Assembly (NCBI RefSeq): GCF_001953745.1 | Contig: NZ_LWLN01000001.1 | Coordinates: forward strand, 434,001 to 498,000 | Length of the DNA stretch: 64,000 nt | DNA from: Natrinema saccharevitans | GTDB taxonomy: Archaea; Halobacteriota; Halobacteria; Halobacteriales; Natrialbaceae | Reading direction: 5' to 3' | Shown here: positions 51,754 to 60,893 of the stretch, one piece after another | How the letters are laid out: the number at the start of each line of letters is the position of its first letter | How positions within the stretch are numbered: the stretch's first letter is position 1 | Position numbers and translations under genes: made by a program | The notes under the pieces: generated by a model | What the model was told of the DNA's origin: nothing | The model's input: the letters and a program-made list of their open reading frames with translations, nothing else | The model's database searches: none

Positions 51754-51870
51754 TTGTCGGCCGTTGGATCTCCAGTGTCTCGAATGTATTGCAGGCACGG
51801 CGATACGCGAGGGAAATGAGCGACACCGCGTCAGGGCGATCTAAGCGAAATCTCCCCGTACCGACAGCTC

Positions 51871-51943
51871 TGACTTACCGCCGGCACGCGATTTCCTGTC
51901 CGCCTCTACTCTACTTCTCGGACACAGTTCTTCCGGTAACTAC
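51871..51943 (+). repeat. Complete dif-like element, site 4 (73 bp)
   Basis: The most complete copy: accessory arm TGACTTACC, 17 bases, core arms TGTCCGCCTCT and CTTCTCGGACA around centre ACTCTA (51897-51924), 10 bases, accessory arm GGTAACTAC (51935-51943). The accessory arms are inverted repeats of each other. It lies between two small genes. Confidence 0.75.
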
Positions 51944-52170
51944 GTCTGCGAATTGAACGCCAGCATTCCGTTGGGGGGGGGTCGAAACTCTCTTGGACAG
52001 GACGGGCTATACTTACGCTTATGCAGGAGAGGTCCTATTCTCGTGCTTGTGCCGCTCAGTGAAGGAATACACAACCATTGCTGCGAGTGTGAAACTGATT
52101 AGGCCAGTAACTGCTTGACCTGAGGTGAGTAGCAGTGCAGTACCACCAAGAAGCAATACTATACTCCCTA

Positions 52171-53171
52171 CGCTCTTGCGTAGTTCATTGTTGATTTCAG
52201 AGTGTTGCTCGAATAGCGTGTTTGAGTGCGTCTCGTCCCGGTTTTCGATATAGTTCTCGGCGAAGCTGGAACGCTCTGAGATACTGTGTCAGCTTATCTT
52301 TCGAGATACCTCGATGCGGCGAGAGCCACCGTCGCGTCAGCGACGCGTGGCTCTCGCAGGTATTGACGTGGACCTCTTCGTCGGCGTATTCACCGTCACC
52401 GTGGACGACGTATTCACGGGTGAATGCGTCGTCTTCTTCGAGTGGCTCGTACGCTCGAAAGCCGTCAGTATAGACAGTCAACGACTCCTCTTGGCGGTCT
52501 GCCAAGAGGAGTCGAATCGTCGATTCGTCGGCGGCTTTCGCTGGGATTACGTACCGCTGTCCAGTGCCGCGATCAGCGAGAATGAACACGGGTGGCTTGT
52601 CGCCGTTGTATGAACCTCGCCCACGCGTGGACAGGCCACGCGAGCGCGACTCCTGGTCGCGCTTGCGGCCTTTCTTCCCGGCAGAAACGTACACTTCATC
52701 GATTTCGACCGGGCCGACAAGATCGAGAGAGGGCGCATCGAGCGCTCTGGCGAAGCGCTCGATGCGCCGGTGCATCGTTTTGTGTGTGACCTCGATTTCG
52801 CACTGGAGTTGTCGGAGACTCGTGTTAAACCGGAGAAACGCGTAGATCGAGAACAGCCACCGGCGGAGTGCAACCTTCGAGTGAGCGAAAATCGTGCCTG
52901 TCTTGTCGTTGAACGTGCGGTCGCAATCCTTACAGAGATACCGTTGGAACTCTCTGTAGCTGCCGTTTCTGACTGTTCGGTCAGAACGGCAGCGGGGACA
53001 GGTAACACCGTCACACCAGCGAACCTGCTGCAACAGGTCCGCTGCGACCGATTCCGACCCAAACACATCGAGTGGAATCATTCGTGTCGGGCACCGCTGA
53101 CGCGGTGCCCTTGTCCTCTTTGACTTCACAGCGACCGTTCAGCAGTATCAACAATCTCCTACGGATGAGCG
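52171..53171 (-). mobile_element. IS1595-family insertion sequence
   Basis: A 1001-bp element. Terminal inverted repeats of about 25 bp read CGCTCTTGCGTAG ... ATTGTTGAT on the left and CGCTCATCCGTAG ... ATTGTTGAT on the right, differing at about five positions. The direct repeat TACTCCCTA lies on both sides (52162-52170 and 53172-53180); IS1595 elements make 8-bp duplications, consistent within one chance base. One transposase gene fills it. Confidence 0.9.
52197..53081 (-). CDS. IS1595-family transposase
   Basis: 294 residues from ATG 53081 (ATG 53129 would add 16 basic residues). N-terminal zinc ribbon CPRCRSDRTVRNGSY and YLCKDCDRTF, then the DDE-type catalytic part: EIDEVYVSAGKKGRK, VYTDGFRAYEPL and HVNTCESHASLTRRWL. 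Intact, so the copy may still be active. Confidence 0.93.
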   Translation of the reverse strand: MIPLDVFGSESVAADLLQQVRWCDGVTCPRCRSDRTVRNGSYREFQRYLCKDCDRTFNDKTGTIFAHSKVALRRWLFSIYAFLRFNTSLRQLQCEIEVTHKTMHRRIERFARALDAPSLDLVGPVEIDEVYVSAGKKGRKRDQESRSRGLSTRGRGSYNGDKPPVFILADRGTGQRYVIPAKAADESTIRLLLADRQEESLTVYTDGFRAYEPLEEDDAFTREYVVHGDGEYADEEVHVNTCESHASLTRRWLSPHRGISKDKLTQYLRAFQLRRELYRKPGRDALKHAIRATL

Positions 53172-53286
53172 TACTCCCTATGTGTAGGTATCCGATTTTG
53201 TCCATGGTTGACACATGAAGCTATGTAGTAAAAAATGCTTGGATAGATAACAACTCATGAGTGGGTGATCAATAACTCCATTCACT

Positions 53287-53340
53287 GTACTTACCGGTGG
53301 TTCACGCTCTCCTGTCCGACTCTACCCGAATTCTCGGACA
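53287..53340 (+). repeat. dif-like site 5 with accessory arm
   Basis: Accessory arm GTACTTACC (53287-53295), 17 bases, core arms TGTCCGACTCT and ATTCTCGGACA around centre ACCCGA (53313-53340). It lies between the split small gene and the gene at 53438. Confidence 0.72.
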
Positions 53341-53437
53341 CCCATCTCTTGTCTGTAGAATTCTCGAATGTCCCTTCTCCACTGAAACCAATACTAATCT
53401 ATTTGTTATTCTGGCAGCGAACAAGCGTAAATCCGGA

Positions 53438-54007
53438 ATGATAGGATTGCTAACGAACTTATTCTCTTGGTTTGATGTGGGGAGCCTTACGGTTGGTGGG
53501 ATCGTTGGAGCCTATTTCACTTGACTCCAGACTACGGAGTCAATGAAAGACCGGCACACTACTATCCAAGAAAGTATACAAGATAAAACCTCAAGCTCAG
53601 AAGTTGATGAGTTTTTAGTGAAACAAGTCGACTACATTGAGGAATGTGATTCATCATTTTATCTGCTAAAGAAGAAAATCCCCGTACTTCGGGAATTACG
53701 CGGCCGGACTAAACTAACTATTTCATCTAAGAACGCTATCAGTAGACCATATGTCTGGGCTAAGGAAAATCAGAGAGAAGATTTTGATACATACCTCAGT
53801 GAATTATGCTCTGACGGATGTCCCACAGTCAGAGTCGTCTATCCAGAATTAGATGGCAGTTCTGCCACTGGGCTTTCAGAGGTTCAGTTAGAGATCAATT
53901 CTATAGATCCAGTAAAACTCTCAAAAACTGTCGACCAAATAGCTCAGTTCCATAAGTACTATTTCGATGAATATCCAGGAGATGGGAGATTTCAGACACT
54001 GGGTTGA
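53438..54007 (+). pseudogene. Membrane-anchored protein gene with in-frame TGA
   Basis: ATG 53438 opens MIGLLTNLFSWFDVGSLTVG, a hydrophobic anchor ending GAYFT. TGA (53522-53524) interrupts, and the same frame continues LQTTESMKDRHTTIQESIQD to a stop at 54007. A TGG-to-TGA change would explain this. Translation could restart at ATG 53543 giving a soluble 154-residue product. No family recognised. Bounded by dif-like sites 5 and 7. Confidence 0.6.
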
Positions 54008-54029
54008 AGAAGCCTACTGATCAGTTGCC

Positions 54030-54076
54030 TGTCTGACTCTGTCTGTGTTCTCGGACACAGTACTCATGGTAAGTAC
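54030..54076 (+). repeat. dif-like site 7 with accessory arm
   Basis: Core arms TGTCTGACTCT and GTTCTCGGACA around centre GTCTGT (54030-54057), then 10 bases and accessory arm GGTAAGTAC (54068-54076). Right edge of the right cluster. Confidence 0.72.
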
Positions 54077-54087
54077 AGAGAACGGAG

Positions 54088-54802
54088 TTACTGGTCCGTC
54101 TCTTTCCAGTCGTCCGGGTCTCCTTCACGGAATTCGCCCTTGGCATGGCGCTCGTGAGGCCAGAACGTGGCGCCTAGTAGTCCGACGTAGAACACACCCA
54201 CAACGGCGACCGCAACGATCCCGGGGATACGGGCGATTCCGGCGGTCGTCAGCCAGTCTTGGCGCGGCGCGAACGCCGTGATCCTGAAGACCCACGCGGC
54301 CAAGAGGACGCTGAGCAGCGCGAGGTACACGCGCCGGAGCCGGTTTGCGAGTGCCTCGTAGAACGAGACTTTCAGCGTCGGCCTACGATAGTCCCTGCTC
54401 AGTTCCGCTCGCCAGTCGTGATCTTCAGTCCCTGGGACGGATCGAGGGCGTTTGCGAGCAGGTTCTCTTGGATGATTCGAGTACGGGAGCGAAAGACGTC
54501 GTAGTCCCGGTATCGCCGTGCTTCAATACCCAGAAAGACCGTGACGACGACGATCCCGATCAGCAGGATATAGTGTGGGTTATCGGTACTCGAAAACGCC
54601 CACGTCAGGATCGCTGCCATCAGCGTCACCGCCCACTTCGTCGTCTCGTCGAGGCGCTGCCGCCACGTCCCCACTCGATCTCTCCGCGATAGGCGTGGGC
54701 CATCACCGAACCGAGTCCCGTACTGTCGTCGACCATTTCGCGGCCGATCTCCCGTTGGTCCGGTGCCGTCGGGTCGAACTCGTCGCTACTCGAATCGGTC
54801 AT
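54088..54802 (-). pseudogene. DUF2270 membrane protein with two frameshifts
   Basis: ATG 54802 starts MTDSSSDEFDPTAPDQREIG and runs to VMAHAYRGEIE. Near 54672 the frame shifts to GTWRQRLDETTKWAVTLMAA and continues to NALDPSQGLKIT. Near 54408 it shifts again to DWRAELSRDYRRPTLKVSFY and runs to the end. The three pieces in order match DUF2270, a haloarchaeal four-helix membrane family. Two independent indels mean no functional product. Confidence 0.85.
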
Positions 54803-54945
54803 AGGGGAGAGACACCTCCTCGCTCCATAAGCAGTTGTGGTGGCGGCGTCATCTGAGCGTCATGTCCTGAAGAATGTCGAACAGTACACAACTGTCCTGA
54901 ACGGGATTGTCACTCCGACTCCGGAAGAAGAACGTGAACCGGAAA

Positions 54946-55152
54946 CTACTGGCTGCCGTCCCGTTCGAACGCCTCGAGCGCGTCCGTGTACGATCGCAGG
55001 ACCGACAGGAGCAGCGCGAGCAGCAGTAGCGGGGCAGCGTACACGATCTGGGTGTACGAATCCGGGGGCGACGCGACCGCCGAGAGGAGGACCGCGATCG
55101 CACCGAAGGCGGCCAGGGTTCGGGCGAATCGACGGTGCGGAGACGAACTCAT
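54946..55152 (-). CDS. Small two-helix membrane protein
   Basis: 68 residues from ATG 55152, two hydrophobic helices (about 10-27, TLAAFGAIAVLLSAVAS, and 34-52, TQIVYAAPLLLLALLLSVL), then an acidic tail. Common type in haloarchaea; function unknown. Confidence 0.6.
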   Translation of the reverse strand: MSSSPHRRFARTLAAFGAIAVLLSAVASPPDSYTQIVYAAPLLLLALLLSVLRSYTDALEAFERDGSQ

Positions 55153-55268
55153 ACCGACGGGTTTCGGACCGAAGATATGAATTTCGCTAGGGGTCGGCGG
55201 AACGTGCAGCACGGCGAGGCCGTCGGCGATCGGTAGAACTTTGAGATACCGGGGCACTCGGTAGCACG

Positions 55269-56069
55269 ATGCACGAAGCAGACTTCGACGTGGCGGGGAA
55301 GACCGCCATCGTCACCGGCGCGAGCCAGGGAATCGGCGAATCGATCGCGAAGACGTTTGCCGCGGGCGGTGCGGACGTCGCCATCTGTTCGCGCTCGATG
55401 GATCGCGTCGGCCCGGTCGCCGACGAGATCAACGACAGCGAGGCCGACGGCGAGGCGCTGGCCGTCGAGTGCAACGTCCGTGAGCGCGAGCAGGTTCAGG
55501 CCCTCGTCGACGAGACGGTCGAGGAGTTCGGCGACGTCGACATCCTCGTGAACAACGCCGGCGGTGAGTTCGTCGCGCCGTTCGAGGACATCTCCGCGAA
55601 CGGCTGGGAGACGATCGTCGACCTCAATCTCAACAGCACCGTCCACTGCACCCAACTCGCCGGCGAGGTCATGCGCGAGGGCGACGGCGGGGCCATCATC
55701 AACATGTCCAGCGTCAACGGACAGCACGCCGCGCCCGGCGAGAGTCACTACGGCGCGTCCAAGGCGGCGATCATCCGCCTGACCGAGACGCTGGCCGTCG
55801 AGTGGGCCGAGGACGGTATCCGCGTCAACTGCATCGCGCCCGGGCTCATCCAGACGCCCGGCGTCGCCGAGACGCTCGGCATCGACAGCGAGGACATGCC
55901 GCCCCGCGAGGAGACCGACCGCCGCATCGGCTACGGCGAGGACATCGCCGACGTCGCGCAGTTCCTCGCCAGCCCCGCCGCCGCCTTCATGAACGGCGAG
56001 ACCGTGACGGTAAAAGGCGTTCCGCGGGCCGGGAACTCGATGTCTGCGGATCTGGGCCTCGAGGACTGA
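55269..56069 (+). CDS. Short-chain dehydrogenase/reductase
   Basis: 266 residues, classical SDR: NAD(P)-binding TGASQGIG, NNAG, catalytic Ser-Tyr-Lys in NMSSVNG and YGASKAA, and IAPGLIQTPG. Similar in size to FabG-type 3-oxoacyl reductases, but the substrate cannot be read from sequence. Single gene. Confidence 0.92.
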   Translation: MHEADFDVAGKTAIVTGASQGIGESIAKTFAAGGADVAICSRSMDRVGPVADEINDSEADGEALAVECNVREREQVQALVDETVEEFGDVDILVNNAGGEFVAPFEDISANGWETIVDLNLNSTVHCTQLAGEVMREGDGGAIINMSSVNGQHAAPGESHYGASKAAIIRLTETLAVEWAEDGIRVNCIAPGLIQTPGVAETLGIDSEDMPPREETDRRIGYGEDIADVAQFLASPAAAFMNGETVTVKGVPRAGNSMSADLGLED

Positions 56070-56186
56070 CGGCTTCGGGAGTTCGGTACCTTCGTTCCGG
56101 TGTCGGTCGCCAGTAGCTCGACCCGGCCGTCACGCCGGTGGCACGGACGGGCAACGAATATGTCGACCGGCTCCCAAGTGCGACCG

Positions 56187-57089
56187 ATGGCGACGCCTGC
56201 GAACCCCGGCATCGACGTGGTTGCGGCCGTCGGCCTGTACGTCGCGGCGGTCGCGGTCGGACTCGTCGCGCTCGGTGGGGTCGCCGCGGGGGCCTCGAGC
56301 GACGGTCTCGTGGCGCTGCTCCCGACCGCGTTCACCGCCGGCCTGGTCTGTGGGGCCGTCGTCGCGCGCGTCACCGCCGACGCCGTGGTCCGATTCGGTG
56401 CCTGGCGGTGGCGGACCGTCGCTTGCTGGGTACCCGCGTCGCTCGTCGCGGGCGGTGCCGTCGTCCTCTCGGCGACCGGTGCGGTCTCACGGGGCTGGCG
56501 GCTGCTACTGCTCGGCATCGCGGCGGGCGCGGTCGTCCTCTCGGGCTGGCTGCTGTCGCGGACGACGCGCGACGCCTACGTCGGTGCGGCGATCGACGAC
56601 CGCGACGCCGTACTCGCGAACTGGACGTGGTATCAGTCCGGGACCCACGCGTTCCTGATCGGGCTCGGCCTCGCCCTGTTCGGTGTCGGGACGGGGGCCT
56701 CGATCGTCGTCGGCACGCCCTCGTACCGGTTCTTTCTCCCGTCGATCGTACTGGTCGTCCTCGGGTGGGCACCGACGCTCTCGGTCCCGACCCCGGGCGG
56801 CGACGACCTGACGCTGTTCTCGGTGTCCGGGCTCGAGCACGCCCGCGCCGACGTCCGCGCCTATCCCGACGGCATCGTCGTCGAGCCCCGACTGATTCCG
56901 TCGTACAGGCGGTTCGTCCCGTGGGACCGGATCGTCAGCGTGCGAACGACCGAGGACCGGCTCGTCCTCGAGCGCCGGTGGCGACCGGCCGTTCGCTGTG
57001 ATCGGTCGGCGATCGAGGACGCCGAGGTCGTTCGCGACGCGATCGAGCGGGCGCGGCGGGGGACGGCCGAGTCCCAAACCACAATTTAA
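56187..57089 (+). CDS. Membrane protein with C-terminal PH-like domain
   Basis: 300 residues from ATG 56187 (ATG 56160 possible). Six predicted helices up to about residue 200, then a soluble domain with YPDGIVVEPRLIPSYRRFVPWDRIVSV, typical of bacterial PH-like domains. Function unknown. Precedes mutL by 135 bases. Confidence 0.65.
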   Translation: MATPANPGIDVVAAVGLYVAAVAVGLVALGGVAAGASSDGLVALLPTAFTAGLVCGAVVARVTADAVVRFGAWRWRTVACWVPASLVAGGAVVLSATGAVSRGWRLLLLGIAAGAVVLSGWLLSRTTRDAYVGAAIDDRDAVLANWTWYQSGTHAFLIGLGLALFGVGTGASIVVGTPSYRFFLPSIVLVVLGWAPTLSVPTPGGDDLTLFSVSGLEHARADVRAYPDGIVVEPRLIPSYRRFVPWDRIVSVRTTEDRLVLERRWRPAVRCDRSAIEDAEVVRDAIERARRGTAESQTTI

Positions 57090-57224
57090 CGCCGCTCGAA
57101 CGCGAGCCAAAACCATGAACGGACTGCGGACGAGGACCGATGGGAGCGCACGGGGATCCCCATCGAGTGCGCACGACGGGGACGAACGCCGACGGTACCG
57201 CCGCCGCCGTAATCGAATCCAGCA

Positions 57225-59462
57225 ATGACTACCGACTCACCCCAGGACGACACCGAGATCCACCAGTTAGACGAGGACACCGTCGCCCGGATCGCCGCCG
57301 GCGAGGTCGTCGAGCGACCCGCCAGCGCGGTGAAGGAACTCGTCGAGAACAGCTTAGACGCCGACGCCGACAGCGTCGCCGTCACCGTCGAGGCGGGCGG
57401 CACCGAACTGATCCGGGTCGCCGACGACGGCCGCGGGATGAGCGAGGCCGACCTCCGGGCGGCCGTCCGCGAACACACCACCAGCAAGATCGACGGGCTC
57501 GAGGATCTCGAGTCGGGCGTCGCGACGCTTGGCTTCCGCGGCGAGGCGTTACACACCATCGGCTCGGTCTCGCGGCTGACCATCCGCTCGCGACCCCGCG
57601 AGAGCGAGGGTGCAGGGACCGAACTGGTCTACGAGGGCGGCGAGGTCACCGCGGTCGAGCCGACGGGCTGTCCCGCGGGAACCACCGTCGAGATCGAGGA
57701 CCTGTTCTACAACACGCCTGCCCGCCGGAAGTTCCTCAAGACGACCGCGACGGAGTTTTCCCACGTCAACCGCGTCGTCACTCGCTACGCGCTCGCGAAC
57801 CCGGACGTGGCCGTCTCGCTGACCCACGACGGCCGCGAGGTGTTCTCGACGACCGGACAGGGCGACCTCCAGGCCGCCGTCCTGGCCGTCTACGGCCGCG
57901 AGGTCGCCTCCTCGATGATCCCAGTCGAGGCCGACGGCGACGACCTCCCGCCGGGCCCCCTCGAGTCCGTCTCCGGGCTCGTCTCCCACCCGGAGACCAA
58001 CCGCTCGAGTCGGGACTACCTCGCGACCTACGTCAACGGCCGCGCCGTCACGGCCGACGCCGTCCGCGAGGGGATCATGGGGGCCTACGGGACGCAACTG
58101 GGCGGCGATCGCTACCCCTTCGTGACGCTCTTTCTCGCGGTGCCCGGCGAGGCGGTCGACGTCAACGTCCACCCGCGCAAGCGGGAAGTCCGCTTCGACG
58201 ACGACGACGCCGTCCGTCGGCAGGTCGACGCCGCCGTCGAGTCGGCCCTGCTCGAGCACGGACTGCTTCGCTCGCGCGCCCCTCGCGGCCGGTCGGCCCC
58301 CGGCGAGGCGCGGGTCCGGCCCGACGCGCGCGGAGCCGGCGACGGGACCGATCCGGCCGCTGCCGGTGGCGAGTCCGCGACGCTCGAGGACGGCGTCGAA
58401 ACGGCGGCGTCGACGGACTCGAGCCCGACCGGACGCGACGGTGACGACGACGGCCCGGTCGAGCGGTCGTCGACCGACCGGGCCGCGGACGCGAGGCCGG
58501 AAACGGACGCCGGCGATTCCGCGGCTGACGACGGCGCGGCTTCCGCGGCCGGCGATCGGGTCGCGAGCGCCCGCTCGGATTCGAGCGAGTCGACGGCCCC
58601 GACTGCGGCGGAACCCGCTGCGGATCCGACGTCCGACACCGGCGGGTCCGTCGCCGACTCGAGCGAGACGGCGGCGGAGTCCGATCCGGCGGCCACCACA
58701 GGGGCCTCGAGCGGTCCCGATTCGCGCCGAAACCGCGACGCGAGCGCGGATCCGGAGCGAAATCGCGACCGCGACGCCGGCCGCAAGTTCGACGCCGCGA
58801 CCGAGCAGCGGACCCTGACCGGCGAGGCCGCGACGGGCGAGGAAACCGCGTTCGACTCGCTGCCCGCCTTGCGGGTGCTGGGCCAGCTCCACGACACCTA
58901 TCTGGTCTGTGAGACCGACGACGGACTCGTCCTGATCGATCAACACGCCGCCGACGAGCGGGTCAACTACGAGCGCCTGCAGGCGGCCTTCGCCGACGAT
59001 CCCACCGCGCAGGCGCTTGCCGACCCCGTCGAACTCGAGTTGACCGCCGCCGAGGCCGAGGCCTTTACCCAGTACAGCGAGGCGCTCTCGCGGCTCGGCT
59101 TTTATGCCGACCGGATCGACGACCGCACCGTCGCCGTGACGACCGTCCCCGCCGTCCTCGAGGCAACCCTCGAGCCCGATCGGCTGCGGGACGTGTTGGC
59201 CTCGTTCGTCGCGGGCGATCGCCAGGCCGGTGCCGAGACGGTCGACGCGCTGGCCGACGAGTTCCTCGGCGACCTCGCGTGCTATCCGTCGATCACCGGC
59301 AACACGTCGCTGACCGAGGGGTCGGTCGTGGACCTGCTCGAGGCGTTAGACGACTGCGAGAATCCCTATTCCTGCCCGCACGGCCGGCCGGTGATCGTCC
59401 GGTTCGACGAGGCCGAGATCGAGGATCGGTTCGAGCGGGATTATCCTGGTCACGGCGGCTGA
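57225..59462 (+). CDS. mutL: DNA mismatch repair protein MutL
   Basis: 745 residues. The N-terminal GHKL ATPase shows RIAAGEVVERPASAVKELVE, NSLDADADS, DDGRGMSEADL and GFRGEALHTI. An extreme Asp/Ser/Ala linker covers about residues 350-530. The C-terminal domain has the endonuclease motif DQHA-x2-E-x4-E (DQHAADERVNYE) and CPHGRP, so it should nick DNA as MutL proteins of organisms without MutH do. Confidence 0.96.
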   Translation: MTTDSPQDDTEIHQLDEDTVARIAAGEVVERPASAVKELVENSLDADADSVAVTVEAGGTELIRVADDGRGMSEADLRAAVREHTTSKIDGLEDLESGVATLGFRGEALHTIGSVSRLTIRSRPRESEGAGTELVYEGGEVTAVEPTGCPAGTTVEIEDLFYNTPARRKFLKTTATEFSHVNRVVTRYALANPDVAVSLTHDGREVFSTTGQGDLQAAVLAVYGREVASSMIPVEADGDDLPPGPLESVSGLVSHPETNRSSRDYLATYVNGRAVTADAVREGIMGAYGTQLGGDRYPFVTLFLAVPGEAVDVNVHPRKREVRFDDDDAVRRQVDAAVESALLEHGLLRSRAPRGRSAPGEARVRPDARGAGDGTDPAAAGGESATLEDGVETAASTDSSPTGRDGDDDGPVERSSTDRAADARPETDAGDSAADDGAASAAGDRVASARSDSSESTAPTAAEPAADPTSDTGGSVADSSETAAESDPAATTGASSGPDSRRNRDASADPERNRDRDAGRKFDAATEQRTLTGEAATGEETAFDSLPALRVLGQLHDTYLVCETDDGLVLIDQHAADERVNYERLQAAFADDPTAQALADPVELELTAAEAEAFTQYSEALSRLGFYADRIDDRTVAVTTVPAVLEATLEPDRLRDVLASFVAGDRQAGAETVDALADEFLGDLACYPSITGNTSLTEGSVVDLLEALDDCENPYSCPHGRPVIVRFDEAEIEDRFERDYPGHGG

Positions 59463-59471
59463 CGGGGTAGG

Positions 59472-60767
59472 TTACCCCTCCGACGGAGCCCCCGGTGTGG
59501 CGTCGGCGAGCGGCGACGCGAGGAGGAACCCGACGGCGGCGACCGCGAGGAAACCGCCGCCCAGTGCGGCGACGGCCCCGGTCGGGGTCGCCCGGTCCGC
59601 GACGACGCCGGCCAGGGGCAGCAACGGCGCACGGACGAGCGCATACCCCATCGAAACCGCGCTCAGAACGGTCGCCCGGCCGGCGTCGGGTATCCGGTCG
59701 TTGAGGAACTGTGCGACGAGTGGCTTCGAGAGCGCCTCGCCACCTTTCATACCGAAGAAGACCGGAACCGCGAGCAGCGGGACGGCAAGCGGCAGGAGAA
59801 ACGACGCGGCGACACAGACCGGGAGCCACCGGAGCGCGTGTCGGAGCCCGACCCGCCGACGGACGGTCTCGGCGTGGTAGCTGCCGACGGCGGCCACGGC
59901 CGCGAACCCCGCGTAGACGACCCCGAGCAGCGCCTCCGATCGAACTGCGATCCCGGCGACGGCGACGGTCTCGAGCGTCCCACCGACCCGTGCGCGGAGA
60001 ACGTCGATCGTGATCGGCTGGACGTACGTGTCGGCCGCGTGTACGATGCCGAAAAACAGCGCGGCGTAGGCGACGAACGCCCGAATCGGGGGGACCGCGA
60101 GTCGCGTGGCGAGTACGGAGAGCGACTCGAAGACGCCGATCCGCTCGTTCGCTTCCCCCGAGTTTGCGGTTGACCCCTCGAACTGCGCATTTCGCGGCAT
60201 CGCGAGGACGACCAGCACGCCGGCCGCGTTGAGCAACGCCGAGGCGACGAAGGGATAGGTCGGGTGGACGATGTAGAGGAAGCCCCCGCCGATCATCGTG
60301 ACGGCCGATGTCCACTGGTGGACGGCCCCGCCCCGGCCCCGCACGCGCGTGAACCCCCGCGGTTCGGACGGTTCGTCCGCCGCTCTGTCGCCGCCGAGCG
60401 CGTCGTAGAGCCACGCGTCGCCGGTCCCGCTCTGGAGCGCCATCGAGAGCGCCCAGAGCGCGTACAGCGCCGCGAACTCGAGAAAGGTGTCGGCAACGAC
60501 GAACCCCGCCGTCGAGGCGGCCATCGCGAGCAGCCCCGCCCCGAGGACGAGGCGGCGGCCGTAGCGGTCGGCGACGTACCCCGTCGGGATTTCCAGCGAG
60601 ACGACGAGAACCGCCGAGATGGCACTCAGCGTCCCGATCTGGGCGTAGGTGAGGTCGTTCCACAACAGAAAGAGGGTAAACACCGGCCAGATGAATCCGA
60701 CCGAGTCTGCCGTCCGGTACAGGTAGTAGGCGATCGCGACCGATCGCCCTCCGCGCGCTCGAGACAT
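59472..60767 (-). CDS. MFS transporter
   Basis: 431 residues, about 12 helices. MFS motif A-like loop IPTGYVADRYGRRLVLGAG between helices 2 and 3. Resembles drug or metabolite efflux carriers. Convergent with mutL (9 bases between stops). Confidence 0.87.
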   Translation of the reverse strand: MSRARGGRSVAIAYYLYRTADSVGFIWPVFTLFLLWNDLTYAQIGTLSAISAVLVVSLEIPTGYVADRYGRRLVLGAGLLAMAASTAGFVVADTFLEFAALYALWALSMALQSGTGDAWLYDALGGDRAADEPSEPRGFTRVRGRGGAVHQWTSAVTMIGGGFLYIVHPTYPFVASALLNAAGVLVVLAMPRNAQFEGSTANSGEANERIGVFESLSVLATRLAVPPIRAFVAYAALFFGIVHAADTYVQPITIDVLRARVGGTLETVAVAGIAVRSEALLGVVYAGFAAVAAVGSYHAETVRRRVGLRHALRWLPVCVAASFLLPLAVPLLAVPVFFGMKGGEALSKPLVAQFLNDRIPDAGRATVLSAVSMGYALVRAPLLPLAGVVADRATPTGAVAALGGGFLAVAAVGFLLASPLADATPGAPSEG

Positions 60768-60893
60768 CGTCGTCTCTCACGTACGGCCGGGCCCGGAAAT
60801 ACGCTCGCGAACGCGAGTTTTGGTTGGATTAGAAACACTTCTGCGGGCGCCACGGCGGCAGGATTATTGCGGCGTCGGTACGACTCTCGAGGC

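Larger units (their letters stand above)
52019..53205 (-). pseudogene. Small membrane-protein gene split by an IS element
   Basis: The right part encodes MDKIGYLHIGS from ATG 53205 (or ATG 53214). The left part continues IVLLLGGTALLLTSGQAVT in the same frame and ends at TAA 52019-52021. Removing the IS (52171-53171) and one copy of its 9-bp target duplication gives an uninterrupted 58-residue protein with two hydrophobic helices and a charged tail. It was a single-gene module between sites 4 and 5. Confidence 0.85.
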
